The notes beneath the pieces were generated by a model. The model made no database searches. It was not told the DNA's origin and saw nothing but the letters and a program-made list of their open reading frames with translations. 64,000 nucleotides of DNA from Lineus longissimus. Taxonomy: Eukaryota; Nemertea; Pilidiophora; Heteronemertea; Lineidae. This document shows, one piece after another, positions 10,507-22,269 of the stretch. The DNA is taken from positions 13,642,109-13,706,108 of the forward strand of contig NC_088325.1 of NCBI RefSeq assembly GCF_910592395.1. The letters are read 5' to 3'. Position 1 is the stretch's first letter. Each line of letters begins with the position of its first letter. The translations under genes and the position numbers were made by a program.

Positions 10507-13500
10507 CTAATAATATCGTCCTTGATGTCCAGGGGGCTGTCCACTGCCATGATATGGCCGGCGCTGTGCTCCATTTTGTTGATTGTAACCACTCTGAAAA
10601 GATTTGTAATGAAGATGTTACTGGTATTGCTGAAAACCTACACTTACAAGTTGGAGCACAAGCTTGTAGATGTCCCTTACCAGTACGCATGTTAAATATG
10701 TGTTGTGTTATAGGTCATTGTGACTACATGTATGCCAGTTGCTTGCAAGGCGAGCATCATTAGTCAGGGAGGGAAGCAAATCGAACAACAGCTCACAAGA
10801 TTAACACAGCAGTTACTGAAATTGGACTGACTCGCGTCCAGTTTAAAAACTCTGACCGCAGAAGAAGAAGATATGCAGGACCTGTCTGATCAATAACAAA
10901 CTCACCTGGGAGCCCTGATAACTTGATGAATGAGAGCTCTGTGCCTGAGTCCTGACTGGATAACCTGTTACAATACTACCCTTATTCTGTGGCTGCTGTT
11001 GCAACTGGACCTGTTGTGGCATCATCTGCTGTTGCTGTGAGGACATAGGGGCCATACCCCGCATCGCTGGCTGCTGAAACCGCACGATAAATTTATAGAA
11101 ATTTGAATAAGGTGAAACTCCAACAGTTAACTTATTTGAACAACCAGTAGGTGGTGTGAGGGGGTCAAGTAAGGGGAAACAAGTTAGGGCCTTAGAGATT
11201 GCCGACCTATATAAAACAATGGGTGATATGAATAAAGACTAGCAAATGCTTTTATCTAAAACTCCATGTACATTTACACTAGGCCTTTCTGTACAAAATT
11301 GAAGTAAAAGCATTTGCTAGTCTTTATTCATATCACCCATGGTCTCACCTGCTGCATCTTGTACTTTTCCTCTGAGAATCCTGACTTCTGACTCGCATGC
11401 TCAAGCTGCTGCTGCAGGGGTATTGAAGCACTGTGAGGGGGATGGTAGCCTGGATGACAAAAACGATTTTTATGTCAATTTGCAAAAGTAGTTGCAAATT
11501 ACGCTGATACTGGACTGATGTCATCAAGAGCTGATGGCTTACTTTGTAAAGAACAGCTTCTGATTTACACATATGAAAACCGCAAGTATAAACAACAAAT
11601 AAAGCTCCTTATGTCCCACATTAATGCGAAACTTTTGGCAAATGATTATGTTCACCTTCGTCGAGTAATCTAGAAGATCTGTGTGAATGTCAATAGGCTA
11701 TAAATGGCACAGGCTAGTTGGATGCATAGAGTGATGTGATTTTCTGAAATCATAACAAAATCTTACCAGACTGTGCCGGCATCCTCTGAACAGCGTACCC
11801 AGGCGGATAGTGGTCTGTTATTTGTTTCTGTTGATGAGCATAATGGCTTGGGTACGAGGTAAACGCCGACTGATTTGCTTGATATTTGCTAGCATTTGAT
11901 TGGGTGGGATAATTCGACTGTTGTTGCTGTTGCTGCACAGCAGCTTGTTGTTGTTGCTGTTGTTGTTGTTGTTGTTGTGCAGCAGCTGCTTGTTGTGCCT
12001 GCTGTTGCTGCTGCTGTGCCTGTTGTTGTTGTTGTTGATGGTAGCCTTGAGATTGAGTCACATAAGTCACGTGTCCAGCCTGGGCCGTCTGATAGTGGCT
12101 GTGCTCTGGAGTAGAAAATGTATTCTTTCAACACATTAGGCCACATGTTTTTTATTTCTTGGTTTACAGGAAGAGCTTTTAAAAATGTATGGTCGGGTGG
12201 TCGAAATAAAATTTAAAATAAAAATAACCCAAATAGCTATGTATGATCGGAAGAAATAAAATTACCCAAATACTGCTGGAATCAAAGTTCACTTTTTTTC
12301 AGAACAAGGCTCAATGTCTACTCTTAGTTGGGGCTATTTCCCTCATCTAGATGGCTGATAAGTTGTGAAGGTGCACAAACATTGGTTATCACACTGCTCT
12401 ATACAGTGGATTTTATTTTATTTCTCATTATTTTATCTAATTATGATGGGTCGGGCAGAAAATAAAATAAAAAATCGATTATTTTTAGATTTTATTTTTT
12501 TCCAAAATCCAAAAAAAAGCAAGTCGGTCGGTCCCGTAAACCAAGAAATAAAAAACACGTGGCCTTAGCATACAAGTGCTCACCAAAGTCACGAATTCTG
12601 TACAACACGACAGAACTCCAATCAGTTGACTTGCAGCGTAAGCAATAGCACTGCGACAAAAACCAATCTCACTGCAACACTTGACTTGACGTAGAAGGAC
12701 AAGGTGACTGCAGGACATCCAAGATGTAAAGCCACAAGGCACATTGCAATACGAGACGTACACCCTTTCCATCATACATTGCCTATTATCTGCTTGGCCT
12801 ACTGACTGCTGGGCCCAAATTTCAGGAAAAGAAGTAAGACTGACTTACTCTGCGCAGGTGTATAAGCCTTGCTCTGTGAGTACGTTGCAGGGGGATATTT
12901 AGTCTCCGGGTAGTGCTGGTAGATCGTAGCAGGCGGTGGTGATGGACTTCGTGGTCGCTTCATACCTTGTAGAACCAGATAATTCCTGTTCTGGAGCTGC
13001 AAATTGATAATAATAGCTCTAATGTTTATTTTATATTCACTTGATTTCAATTCAACAGTCTCTGAATGAATATATTTGAAATGCAAATTGACTAAACCAG
13101 ATTTGCACATCAAGTTTGTCAAGACATTCTAAATGTAGTCAAGATGTGGAAAATGACTCACCCCAGCCATTTGATGCATTTGTGATTGTGCATGGCCCGG
13201 TTTATACAACTGATGGCGGTTGGGAACCGGCATACCAGTAGTGATCCCAGGTGTATTAGCAGGCAGGAACATCGGGTGTGAGGAAACCGAAACCGGAATG
13301 CCGGTCGTTTGATTATAGTGTTGACTCATGCTCAGCAGTTCGCTGTAATAAGAAGTTGATCATTAAAGAACTAGCGAATACAACTGCCTCAACAAAGGTT
13401 GGGCCCAAATTTGGAATATTCAGCCAAGGAGTCCATCTCAACCTCATGTCAGTTTTGATGGATACTTTTGCTTGCCATAGCCCAGGTATAGGCACCAGAT

Positions 13501-14962
13501 GCAAGGGACTTTGGATTTACTCAACATAACATGCCAAGGACGAAGCAATGACGAGTTAAGTGCCTTGCTAAAGGACGCAGAGACGACAAAGAATGCTGTT
13601 TCCTTTCGAGAACAGAGCCCACGGCCTCATATTCACGACTCCTGCTGTGATAATCTTAAACTCTACGACATCTTACTTACTTCTGCTCCTTGACTTGTGC
13701 CCGACGTCTCGTCTCATCCTCCTGATGTAACACTTTCTTCAACTGTGAGAACAACTCATGTTTTTCTTTCTTCAGAGAATCGAGTTTAGTTTCTTGTTGT
13801 CTGATCTGAAAACAAATCAGATCATAAGGCAGGTTTCCCAATTGCTACTGTTGGTCTAGGCACAACACCCAGACAAAATACTTTTTCGAAAACAGCACCA
13901 GATAGTCATGAATTGCTAATGGTTTTATTACAGAGATCATCCAGGATCAAGAATGATGATAATAATAATAATAATAATAATAATAATTTATTATATTAAA
14001 AGTGCTTTTGAATGAAAATCATTTGCAAAGCACTGTACAATTTAAAAAACAACACATAGTAAAAGAGAAAAATTGTACATAGAGATTAAAACATTTTCAT
14101 AGAGATTAAAACATTTAGGTGCTGGTGTCGAAGTGTTCAATAAAAAGGTGAGTTTTAAGATGTTTTTTGAAGGCGCTGGTGCCAATGGGATCACGTATCC
14201 AGGCCGGAAGTGAGTTCCACAGCCTGGGTGCCAAGTTCCCCAGGCAACGGTCTCCGAAGACGCCCCTTGTCCATTGGTCCTCGGAAGACCGAAGCCTGCG
14301 GTCCGGGGCACGAAGACTGAGGAACTCCTTGAGGTACTCCGGGCTTTGGTCATTATGTAAGACTTGATGGGAAGGGTCCAAACAAGTTTTAAAGTACAGA
14401 TTTGATTCCAAACATTGAAAAAAACATATTTACATTCGATGTGACCTGTTCTTTGGTTTGTTCCAGGGTCATTGAATCTTCCTGTTCTTTTTTCTTGCGC
14501 TGCTCTCTTTCTTTCTTCATTCTTTCCTGCGCCTCATCCTGTTCTTGTTCTGGAGTCAAAACAGAGGACTGTTACAATATTGGCTTTCCTAGTTGTTCAA
14601 AGGTTTACTTGATGATTCTGTCCTCAACAATTTGGTCTTTTGAGTGTAGTGCATCCCAAATGATAGCGTCAGGTTACTTTTTTACAGAAAGGTGTTTTGC
14701 TAGTTTTAGGTGCTTAGACATTATCATATTTTGGCTCTTTTATATACTGTTAGTGATCAACAAAGACTTTTCACAGATTTTGACGACTAACAAGTTCTTG
14801 CTGACTGTCTTTGTGGAGGATAAAGAACACTGCCTGGGCTTGTAAATGTCGCCTGGATAGTTCTGTACCTTGTTTTTTCTTCTCTCTCTCCTTCATGATG
14901 TGCCTCTTCAATGCCTGGTACATTGTCTTCGTCATCTTTGGACGTTCAATCAGTGCAGGCAT
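10507..14962 (-). CDS. GPS2: G protein pathway suppressor 2, nine coding exons, 448 aa
   Basis: GPS2 is a nuclear subunit of the NCoR/SMRT-HDAC3 corepressor complex and a modulator of JNK and ubiquitin signalling (family knowledge). Exons: 14962-14869, 14549-14446, 13805-13681, 13342-13162, 12996-12849, 12105-11767, 11449-11349, 11073-10906, 10593-10507. All join in frame. The N-terminus MPALIERPKMTKTMYQALKR and the KEREKKK, MTLEQTKEQ and FSQLKKVLHQED segments (residues 1 to about 105) match the family's coiled-coil corepressor-binding region. LEQTKEQ is a particularly diagnostic match. Later come KRPRSPSPPP, a long Gln/Ala tract (exon 6), the conserved LEHASQKSGFSEE segment (exon 7) and a C-terminus ending GRYY. 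It is longer than the roughly 330-aa vertebrate protein, mainly because of the poly-Gln region. The exon 2 donor (GTCACA) is weak, and exon 5 could start six bases later. GTG/GTA donors elsewhere are normal. Confidence 0.93.
11219..11340. repeat. Perfect 36-bp inverted repeat with a 50-nt loop
   Basis: Bases 11219-11254 (starting ATGGGTGATATGAATAAAGA) and 11305-11340 are exact reverse complements. The element lies in the intron between GPS2 exons 7 and 8 and ends 8 bp before the exon 7 donor. It could be a young MITE or a transcribed hairpin; no coding capacity. Confidence 0.85.
13950..14411 (-). mobile_element. 5'-truncated non-LTR retrotransposon tail with AAT microsatellite
   Basis: The minus strand at 14411-14115 encodes 98 residues typical of the extreme C-terminus of a LINE reverse-transcriptase ORF: SPEYLKEFL, RRLRSSEDQ, NLAPRLWNSLPAWIRD and FKKHLKTHLF, then a stop. 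Downstream on the same strand it ends in an (AAT)n tract at about 13955-13990, the usual microsatellite tail of such elements. It lies in the GPS2 intron between exons 2 and 3, in gene orientation. Confidence 0.8.
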
Positions 14963-16480
14963 TTTGGAAGATTTTTGTATGTCCCTCCGTCACGCTTTGA
15001 CAGTCAATAATAGAATAACAGAGAAAGTTGGTCTTCACTTTTTATCAAAATATGTTTCTGGAAAAGAATACCATTAAGATTAGACACTAGTCTAACTTGA
15101 TTTTGAGCTTAGCAGGGCTAGGACAGCAAAACTAGCAAAATAACCGTCTTTTTCACTGTATTTGCATTTTTACTGAGACACCCTGTGTCTGCAAACAGAA
15201 TTTTAGAAACCAAAATGCAGTTACAAATACACCGCAAATATTGTTTTTACGATAGACAATCAATTTGCTGCTTACGTATTGTTGATCTGTGTTAATCAGG
15301 GTAGCCGCTTGCTAAATGAGAAACCAGTGAATAATTTGGAAAATGTTACATGGATGTTTTTTCAGCAAATTTTCCAAGCAAAATTAGGAAAATGTCCGCC
15401 CAATCATCAGCGCCACCTATTAATTATGGTTCCTGATTTTACGAAACGATGCGCACTTTTCAACATCAACATCAGAAACATGTTGTTCTGGTAAAAACAA
15501 TTCAAATACAGTGGCCATAAATGTTCCTGTTTATTTAGAATCTAACCAGTCTCTTATTCCCTTATCTTCTGTTTTACTGTACCGCAGGCTACATTCCGAT
15601 AGCTACACCCATTCTCCAAGCGTCGTCGAAAGGTGATGATCGTTGACGAGGCTCACTCGACCTACTGACTCTGCCACAGTTGGCTCACCAATGAGAACAA
15701 TCATGGATGACCAACAGTTGTCACAGTGGGACGTATCTAAGATTGAACATTTCGACATTACGGACCATAGACCGGAAGATTGTGCCACACCCACTCGTCC
15801 CTCTTTTCATTTCAAAGGTCCTTAGGCTTCTTGACACTAGAGGCGCTGATTTCGTTCTGAAATTTGTAAATTTCGGCACTGGGCGAGTTTGAGGCCTATG
15901 CTGAAATAAATTATCAAATTTGAACCCACAGAACCGATTGAGCCCAGTATGCAATGAAACTGATGCGTATTCATTCGTGTCGCTGGAGAAAGACAATCGT
16001 CACTGCTGGAACTGGGTTGACTCCCTGCAGCCCATTGCGTCATCCAATTTGGTCTCCAGGACTGGGGGTCTGGACCGAGACTGAGGGAGTCGGAACGCAA
16101 TCACGATCAAATCCACTAGCGCCTTTTCCTGTGTGTCTCTTAGCTGGTCTCTCACACCACTTTCTACTTTCTACGAATGCAGGGTTTCTTGAGACCCTCA
16201 CCCAGTCGATGCCTGTGCAGCACAGACCCCCTGGGTAACCCATTGCGTCATCATAATTGGGTCTCCTTATGGACTGCCTCAAATAGCGGGTACGACAATA
16301 CTTCGTCCCCTAAAGGGACGAAGTGCGAGGTGCCTATTGCGAAAATGATTGGTTGGCGAAACAATGGGCTGATTGGTTGGCTAGCCTTGTGAGGTCAAAC
16401 TATTTTTACACCAAGGGGTTTTCCTGTGTCCACTGGATACCATTTCTTTTGCCATTGGTCGCCCGTCGCGTGATCCAATA
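14963..16480. other. Intergenic region upstream of GPS2
   Basis: No coding exon is supported. It includes the GPS2 promoter region, the shared 24-bp element at 15830, a dispersed word 'tctccaagcgtcgtc' at about 15612 (also twice at 63.3 kb) and a loose direct repeat 'cccattgcgtcat' at 16031 and 16239. Confidence 0.5.
15830..15853. promoter_or_regulatory. Second copy of the 24-bp shared element
   Basis: Identical over 24 bases to 5405-5428 and placed about 870 bp upstream of the GPS2 start codon. A weaker relative (ACTAGAAGCGCTGA) occurs near 37551. It may be a CTCF-like or other factor site, or a piece of a dispersed repeat. Confidence 0.4.
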
Positions 16481-16521
16481 CAGGAATGGAGAGAGGAGAC
16501 ATCCCTGTCTAACTCCTGTCT

Positions 16522-16735
16522 TTACATCGAAGGGGTTGCTTTATTTGCTTCCATGCCTCCGTACGTCTCCAGGCGATACCTGGGGATCCTCAGGAGACAG
16601 TTGTCTTCAGACCTCAAGAATCGCCGGGGGTCGAAGGATTGGAGGAGCTCAGATATGTAAGCAGGGGCAACTCCGTTTCTTGCTTTGTATATGAGTAGCA
16701 TTGAACTCTATACGTTCACGGATTGGTATTTGTGA
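16522..16735 (-). mobile_element. Decayed LINE reverse-transcriptase C-terminal fragment
   Basis: Read on the minus strand, RERIEF is followed, after a frame break, by LLIYKARNGVAPAYISELL, then RRFLRSEDNCLLRIPRYR and a premature stop. These are standard words of the region just upstream of the C-terminus of non-LTR reverse transcriptases. It is broken by a frameshift and a stop and is not functional. It lies between GPS2 and the last calponin terminal exon. Confidence 0.7.
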
Positions 16736-16897
16736 CTTTTCAGCACGGGGGTAATATCATTCGCGTTTTCCCAGTTAAAGCCAACGAAACTGCCAAGGAA
16801 ATCGATGCTACGCATTTGCTGAAATAATGCTGCTGCACCTGTTTTCTGAAATCGCCAAAACAAAACCAAAAATATGTGTTTTTTTCTGGTACATTGA

Positions 16898-16903
16898 TTT
16901 ATT
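16898..16903 (-). other. Poly(A) signal AATAAA after calponin terminal exon 5
   Basis: TTTATT on the forward strand, about 670 nt past the stop at 17575. Confidence 0.45.
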
Positions 16904-17574
16904 TCACTGTGTCCAACTAATGGGCCCAAAATTCAAATGGGCGCCCTACATTTAGCAAATTTTACATAAATACAATACAGTGAGGCTCGTCTAAGAAGGA
17001 AAGCGATCCCTGCCTAAACAAATAGCATGATTTGCCAGGATACTAGTTAAAACCAGAGGTACATGGGCCTTGACCTCAGCTGATTAGTTGTTGAATCTGA
17101 TCTTTTTATCAGAAAGAAATTTCTTTCACGAACTGTTCAATATGCTAATAATACAACCATTAGAAAGAATTTGAAAGACGGGCGCTGCGTTCTCTAATGG
17201 GAGCCCAGTGATTGCCTGCTAAGAACCACTCTTGCCGGAAATGTCTTCACTGAGAGCAGTGGCATGACAAGAGGGACGTTGAAAGACTTCGAGCAACGTG
17301 CGTCCATTTCTAAGGAGTCTCGCCGTCCACTGCCGTTCCTATTAATCGGACATTCCATTTTCACCAAAGCCTCTTCTTTGCTAAAAGTTCTAAAAAGCTG
17401 CACGGTATGCATTTTTTAATTGTTTCATAGTTATATGCTATCATCAAAATTGTCATCTTGTCGCATTCTTTGTTTCATATACAGAACGTCCTTGGCATCA
17501 GAACATGTGCCTGAATACTGCGTGGTGCATTTTAGAGCAAACCATGGCTGTTGAGTGTCATACAGGTGTATATT

Positions 17575-17844
<270 letters not shown>

Positions 17845-17879
17845 CTACCATCTTTGCTGGGACTTGAAATCCTAAAGTA

Positions 17880-19440
17880 ATTAGAACACTTTCAAAGAAA
17901 GTGAATGCCAATTTCAAGAGTTGGACTGGAGTCCGTTCTTTGGTTTCCATATTTTATGAATCCGAACAAACTAATCGTCGATAAGTTCGTTCCAATACTT
18001 CGTACTTCGTTGTTCGTAGCTCTTCGTAAAGGTTGCGAAACCTGCACAGTGCAGTCATGCGCAAGTTTGTCCATGAACGGTTTGGTTGTTGCAGTTCGGG
18101 TCGAGAATTGTGAGTAGATTTTGGTCCACACGGGTAGGTATCGGAAACGTGGTTTTCATGAGTGTGAAAAAATGGTGTGGTGTAGGATGCATGGATGATA
18201 TGGGAATGGTTTGGAAATGGATGGTTTGACGCATCAAGGGAAACACACGATTCGATCTATTGACATGCTAACTACTGTGTACACGTACCAGCAACAGGGG
18301 TAGCACAGTCATGTCATAAAAGAAAAGAGAGGTAAAGACTAGAAGGTGTTGGCGTATCATTGCGCAGGAAATGCGCGAACAGGAGATGTGCACAGGGTCT
18401 TCACGCAAGATGGCTGGGTTTAAGAAAACAGTAAACAACAGTTAAGTGAAGGTATAGTAGCGAGTAACATCAAGGATGATGAGCCATAGTGAAGATGCTG
18501 AAAGAGAGAGCTAAAATAGGTTAGCACACGTGGGTTTCAATCGGCAAACGCATTATGTCACACAAAAACTTATCTTTCATGACTTTTGGATTGTCAACTT
18601 TACGTATCACTGGTGTCTCCTCAGATTGTCTTCGAGATGTCACCGGCTCCAGGCAGAACACAGATATCAGCAGGCGTGTGCGAGCAATCACTTGTATCAC
18701 AGAAGGGAGGTATTTCGTGTGGGTAAATATCACATTGGTTTTAATTGGCATTTTATCCTTCTTTTAATTTGTCCAGTGGTGGGAAGTGTGTAAATCGGGG
18801 GGATATCCGGTGATGGGTATTCTGGGTTTCCCAAGCACCTGAGTGTGCCGTTTTTTCCCTCCCGGTAGTATGACGTCGTATATCAGTCACCACTGGTATA
18901 TGAAGCCATCAAACCATGAGTAAGAACTGAAGGAAATTGATAACAAAACCAGCCAAAAAATAACCAAAAGAATCCGATGAAAATATTACATCAATGTTTA
19001 ATAAACAATATTGATCATGCATGGGCTTCTGTGAAGTACAGTTGTACGTGTATATCGAGACAGCGACACATACAGTTTTTACCGTTTTAGTTTACGCATA
19101 TGAATGAAACAATATAAATTATCAATTTTTTTTAGTTTTTGAATCTTTTAAAAATTCGTTGTCCCCGGAATAAGCTACACAACGACGTAACTCTTCTCCA
19201 TTTATGAAAAACTTTCTTTACTTGTGGCAATGCTACTTTCACATGTCACAATACGACCCTGTTTTCCTTATCAACGACCTCCATTCATGGACCAACCTCT
19301 TTGGTCGAATAGGTCATTGTTTCACCAAGCTCTTGGCAGAAATACCAAAGGAGTAACAGTGGCTTATAAACCGGGCAAGCAAAATCTGTCAAGCTTAGGT
19401 TGAAACAATTAATCACCAACGAAGGACCAGTCTACAAGTG
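17880..19440. other. Intron/3'UTR stretch between calponin terminal exons T4 and T5
   Basis: No coding signal seen. An ATTAAA poly(A) signal for T4 lies at 19002-18997 on the minus strand. Confidence 0.4.
18997..19002 (-). other. Possible poly(A) signal (ATTAAA) after terminal exon T4
   Basis: TTTAAT on the forward strand, about 455 nt past the T4 stop at 19457. Confidence 0.4.
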
Positions 19441-19456
19441 TCTCGGCTCCTACCAG

Positions 19457-20362
19457 TTAGTAGTCAGTATAATGTTGATTGTTTGTGATATTCCGACCAG
19501 TGCCCATGGACATTCCTGATTGGCTTGCCCCGCCCGTGTAACCCGCCTGTAAACCAATGGTCCCCTTTCCCTCTGAAGACATGTCTTCGTAGGCCGAGTT
19601 GGAATTATTCCGAGTGGCACCAAAGGACATACCCGACTGTGTAGCAAACTGGTTTGTGCCTGCTTGCAGACTGATAACGCCCTGCCCCTCCCGGGACATA
19701 CTCTGGACGTTTGGATTGGAGATATTACGCGTGGCCCCCATGGACATCCCACTCTGACTCGCACCTTGGTTGGTACCCGCCTGTAAGCCTATGACACTCT
19801 GCCCCTCTCGAGACATGTTGCCAATCTTCGAATTCGATATATTACGCGTTGCCCCCATGGACATGCCACTCTGACTCGCACCTTGGTTGGTACCCGCCTG
19901 TAAACCTATGACACTCTGCCCCTCTCGAGACATGTTGCCAATCTTCGAATTCGATATATTACGCGTGGCACCCATGGCCATTCCACTCTGGCTTGCCCCT
20001 TGATTGGTACCCGCCTGTAAGCCTATGACGCTTTGACCTTCTTTGGACATTTCACCGTATTTTTCATTGGAGATATTGCGTACGGCGCCCATGGACATAC
20101 CAGCCTGGCTGGCTCCTTTCGCGAAGCCTGCCTGCTGACCAATCATGCCATGGCTCTCACTTGACATCTCATCAACTTTGATATCGGCGATATGGCGAGC
20201 CCCGCCCATGGACATGCCAGACTGTGAGGCGCACTTGTTGGTCCCCGCCTGGAGACCGATGATCGAGTTGCCAGCCCTCATCTGTTCCTCTGTGAACTCT
20301 CGGACATTCTTCGTTGTCGGCCTGGCTCCGATTGTCATCCCGGGGAAGTCGTTACGCTGTGT
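19457..20362 (-). CDS. Calponin locus, alternative terminal exon T4: seven repeats
   Basis: A phase-0 acceptor (TTTGCAG at 20363) opens 301 codons and a TAA. It begins TQRNDFPGMTIGARPTTKN, then VREFTEEQMRAGN, then seven calponin-like repeats with a 39-residue period (26-residue core plus 13-residue linker). Repeats 3-5 (about 19690-20030) are nearly identical in DNA over 117-bp units, including the linker SKIGNMSREGQSVI, so this block was duplicated or converted recently. Repeats 2-7 replace the usual RHI.DI end by RNISN. With the constitutive exons it gives a 444-aa protein. The role would be side-binding and stabilising actin filaments, as in UNC-87-type multi-repeat proteins. Confidence 0.87.
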   Translation of the reverse strand, partial: TQRNDFPGMTIGARPTTKNVREFTEEQMRAGNSIIGLQAGTNKCASQSGMSMGGARHIADIKVDEMSSESHGMIGQQAGFAKGASQAGMSMGAVRNISNEKYGEMSKEGQSVIGLQAGTNQGASQSGMAMGATRNISNSKIGNMSREGQSVIGLQAGTNQGASQSGMSMGATRNISNSKIGNMSREGQSVIGLQAGTNQGASQSGMSMGATRNISNPNVQSMSREGQGVISLQAGTNQFATQSGMSFGATRNNSNSAYEDMSSEGKGTIGLQAGYTGGASQSGMSMGTGRNITNNQHYTDY

Positions 20363-20479
20363 CTGCAAAGATGAAAAACGTCAATCTGCGAGAAATGAAA
20401 GAAAGGAAGTCTGGTCTCCAACCGGGACTACCATGGTGGCCAAAGCCCAACGGACAAAGTGTATCTAAGCAAATGTAGC

Positions 20480-22260
20480 CAAAACAGCCAGATGCCGTAG
20501 CAAAAACGAACTATTGGTGATGGTATTCAGTGGGATAAAGGATAGAGTAGAGTACTAAGACCGGCCAGGCCCTTCCCACAGCGTAGCGGATCTATACCTG
20601 TATTAATGGGCTAATGAGTACAGTGCCAACGTCTGGTGGCCTCGAAACTGTGCAGATTTATGAATGAGAACCTCTTCCCGCCTTGGATTTTTACCGGGCC
20701 GTCCAAAACTCCCCCTTTTATAAGCGTTTCGCTACAAGTTTCTGCTAGTTAGATTGCTGGAAAGGCCAATCTCAGCATCAGCGTTTATAGTTAACGGCGA
20801 TAAACGCTTACCAGAGGATGTGCCTTCATCGGCAAGTAAAACTAATAGAACTAAATGTGCTGTGTTCATTTTCTTATGATATTAGTGTAAAAGCATGTTG
20901 CATGTTACATTTACAAACTCATCAAATTTATAGCAATAAATCATAGCATAACAAATTTTGATAAAGCGAACTAGGGATGTGGTTTGGATTGGTTCTATGG
21001 GCGTCTATTGCTGCAACTAAAGCAGAACATGGTATCAGCAAAACAATGCAAAAAAAGCTTTAAGTCTTAGCAAATAAACAAGGAATGAACAAAGAATGAA
21101 CATTGACGTCTGAAATAAAAAGTACATTTATTGTAGTTGCTTTATCTAAGTGTTGCCTGCAAAAGTAGTTGGTGTTACGTGTAGTGCAATACAATCAATG
21201 GGTGGATGCAATTGAATAAAGCTGCAAAAAAGTTAGACATCTCTGCAAGCAAAACAGGGGATAACAGCTAACTGATGTAAAGCAACAACCAATAACCTAG
21301 AAAGGCAAATGAATGAGTGCAAAGCAGTTGGCTACATAACGAGTGCGAGAGAGAGGAAAGAATAACCTTGGTGTTTCGTCGGTTTGGTGCAAATGTCTTC
21401 ATCCACCAACGCCAAGGACAATCAACTTTCGATGTGCTCCAATCTCCAAGCATCCCTAGTGGTGACTGTTGCTGGTGTTGTAATAGACTTGCTCAGTTTC
21501 ATCGCGCGTACCGTTCCCAGATCCGCGTAGCGCTCTCATTGAAGACAGAATCGTTTGAGATGGCCATCCTAATTCTGATGAGTCAGACTTATCCCAGAAA
21601 TGCATGTTTTGACTCTGCTGACCAGTCATCGACTTCGTTCAACGGGCCCTGTGTTCAGTATGTCCCAAAAAACAATCTAACCGAGACTTGCCTAGATTCT
21701 CCCTTTAAGTAGTAGTTCACAGTCCCCTGGCATCATTTGCTCACGTTACAAGAGATCCCCTCCCGTTTCAGTTTTGAGTCAAATTTCAACAAACCAGGAC
21801 AAAGGCTGATTAACTTTAATAACATGATTTTATTCAACAGATGACTTCCAAATGAAATGAAAAATGATTACATTACAGCTGCATTGCGTGGACGGTCTGA
21901 AGGTAACCTTGACCTTATGACGTCACACTTTGATAATGCAGTTGATATCTTGTGTGTTTCGACTCTCTAAGAGCGTTTTATAGTCTAACCAAATAGATGT
22001 AAGCTTGGATCTGCAAACTAGTCAATTGTGTTGGCAGAACACAATGATTTATTAATATATCTTGGTGAATAATGCATAGCAGTGATTATTTGTCTTTCTC
22101 AAGTTTATCCTTGCCATGACAATATTCCATCTTTTCATTGAACAAATTCCATCATTCCTAAAAGGCTAAAGTTACAATTGAAGGATGTTTGCCAGAAGCT
22201 TTGAATTTCGATTTGCAATCATCATAAGTCCAATATTGGTGCCGAATGTTCAAGTGTCAG
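20480..22260. other. Intron/3'UTR stretch between T3 and T4
   Basis: No exon supported. Two AATAAA signals on the minus strand (22053-22048 and 21834-21829) can serve T3. Confidence 0.4.
21829..21834 (-). other. Poly(A) signal AATAAA after terminal exon T3
   Basis: TTTATT on the forward strand, about 440 nt past the T3 stop at 22270; another copy is at 22048-22053. Confidence 0.45.
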
Positions 22261-22269
22261 TCTTAAAGT

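Noticed and set aside
11896-12139. Val/Leu-rich plus-strand frames near 12 kb
   Set aside because: They are reading frames of the GPS2 CAG/CAA tract on the other strand.
14402-14845. 147-codon plus-strand frame
   Set aside because: It is antisense to GPS2 exon 2 and its flanking introns; composition is that of a shadow frame.
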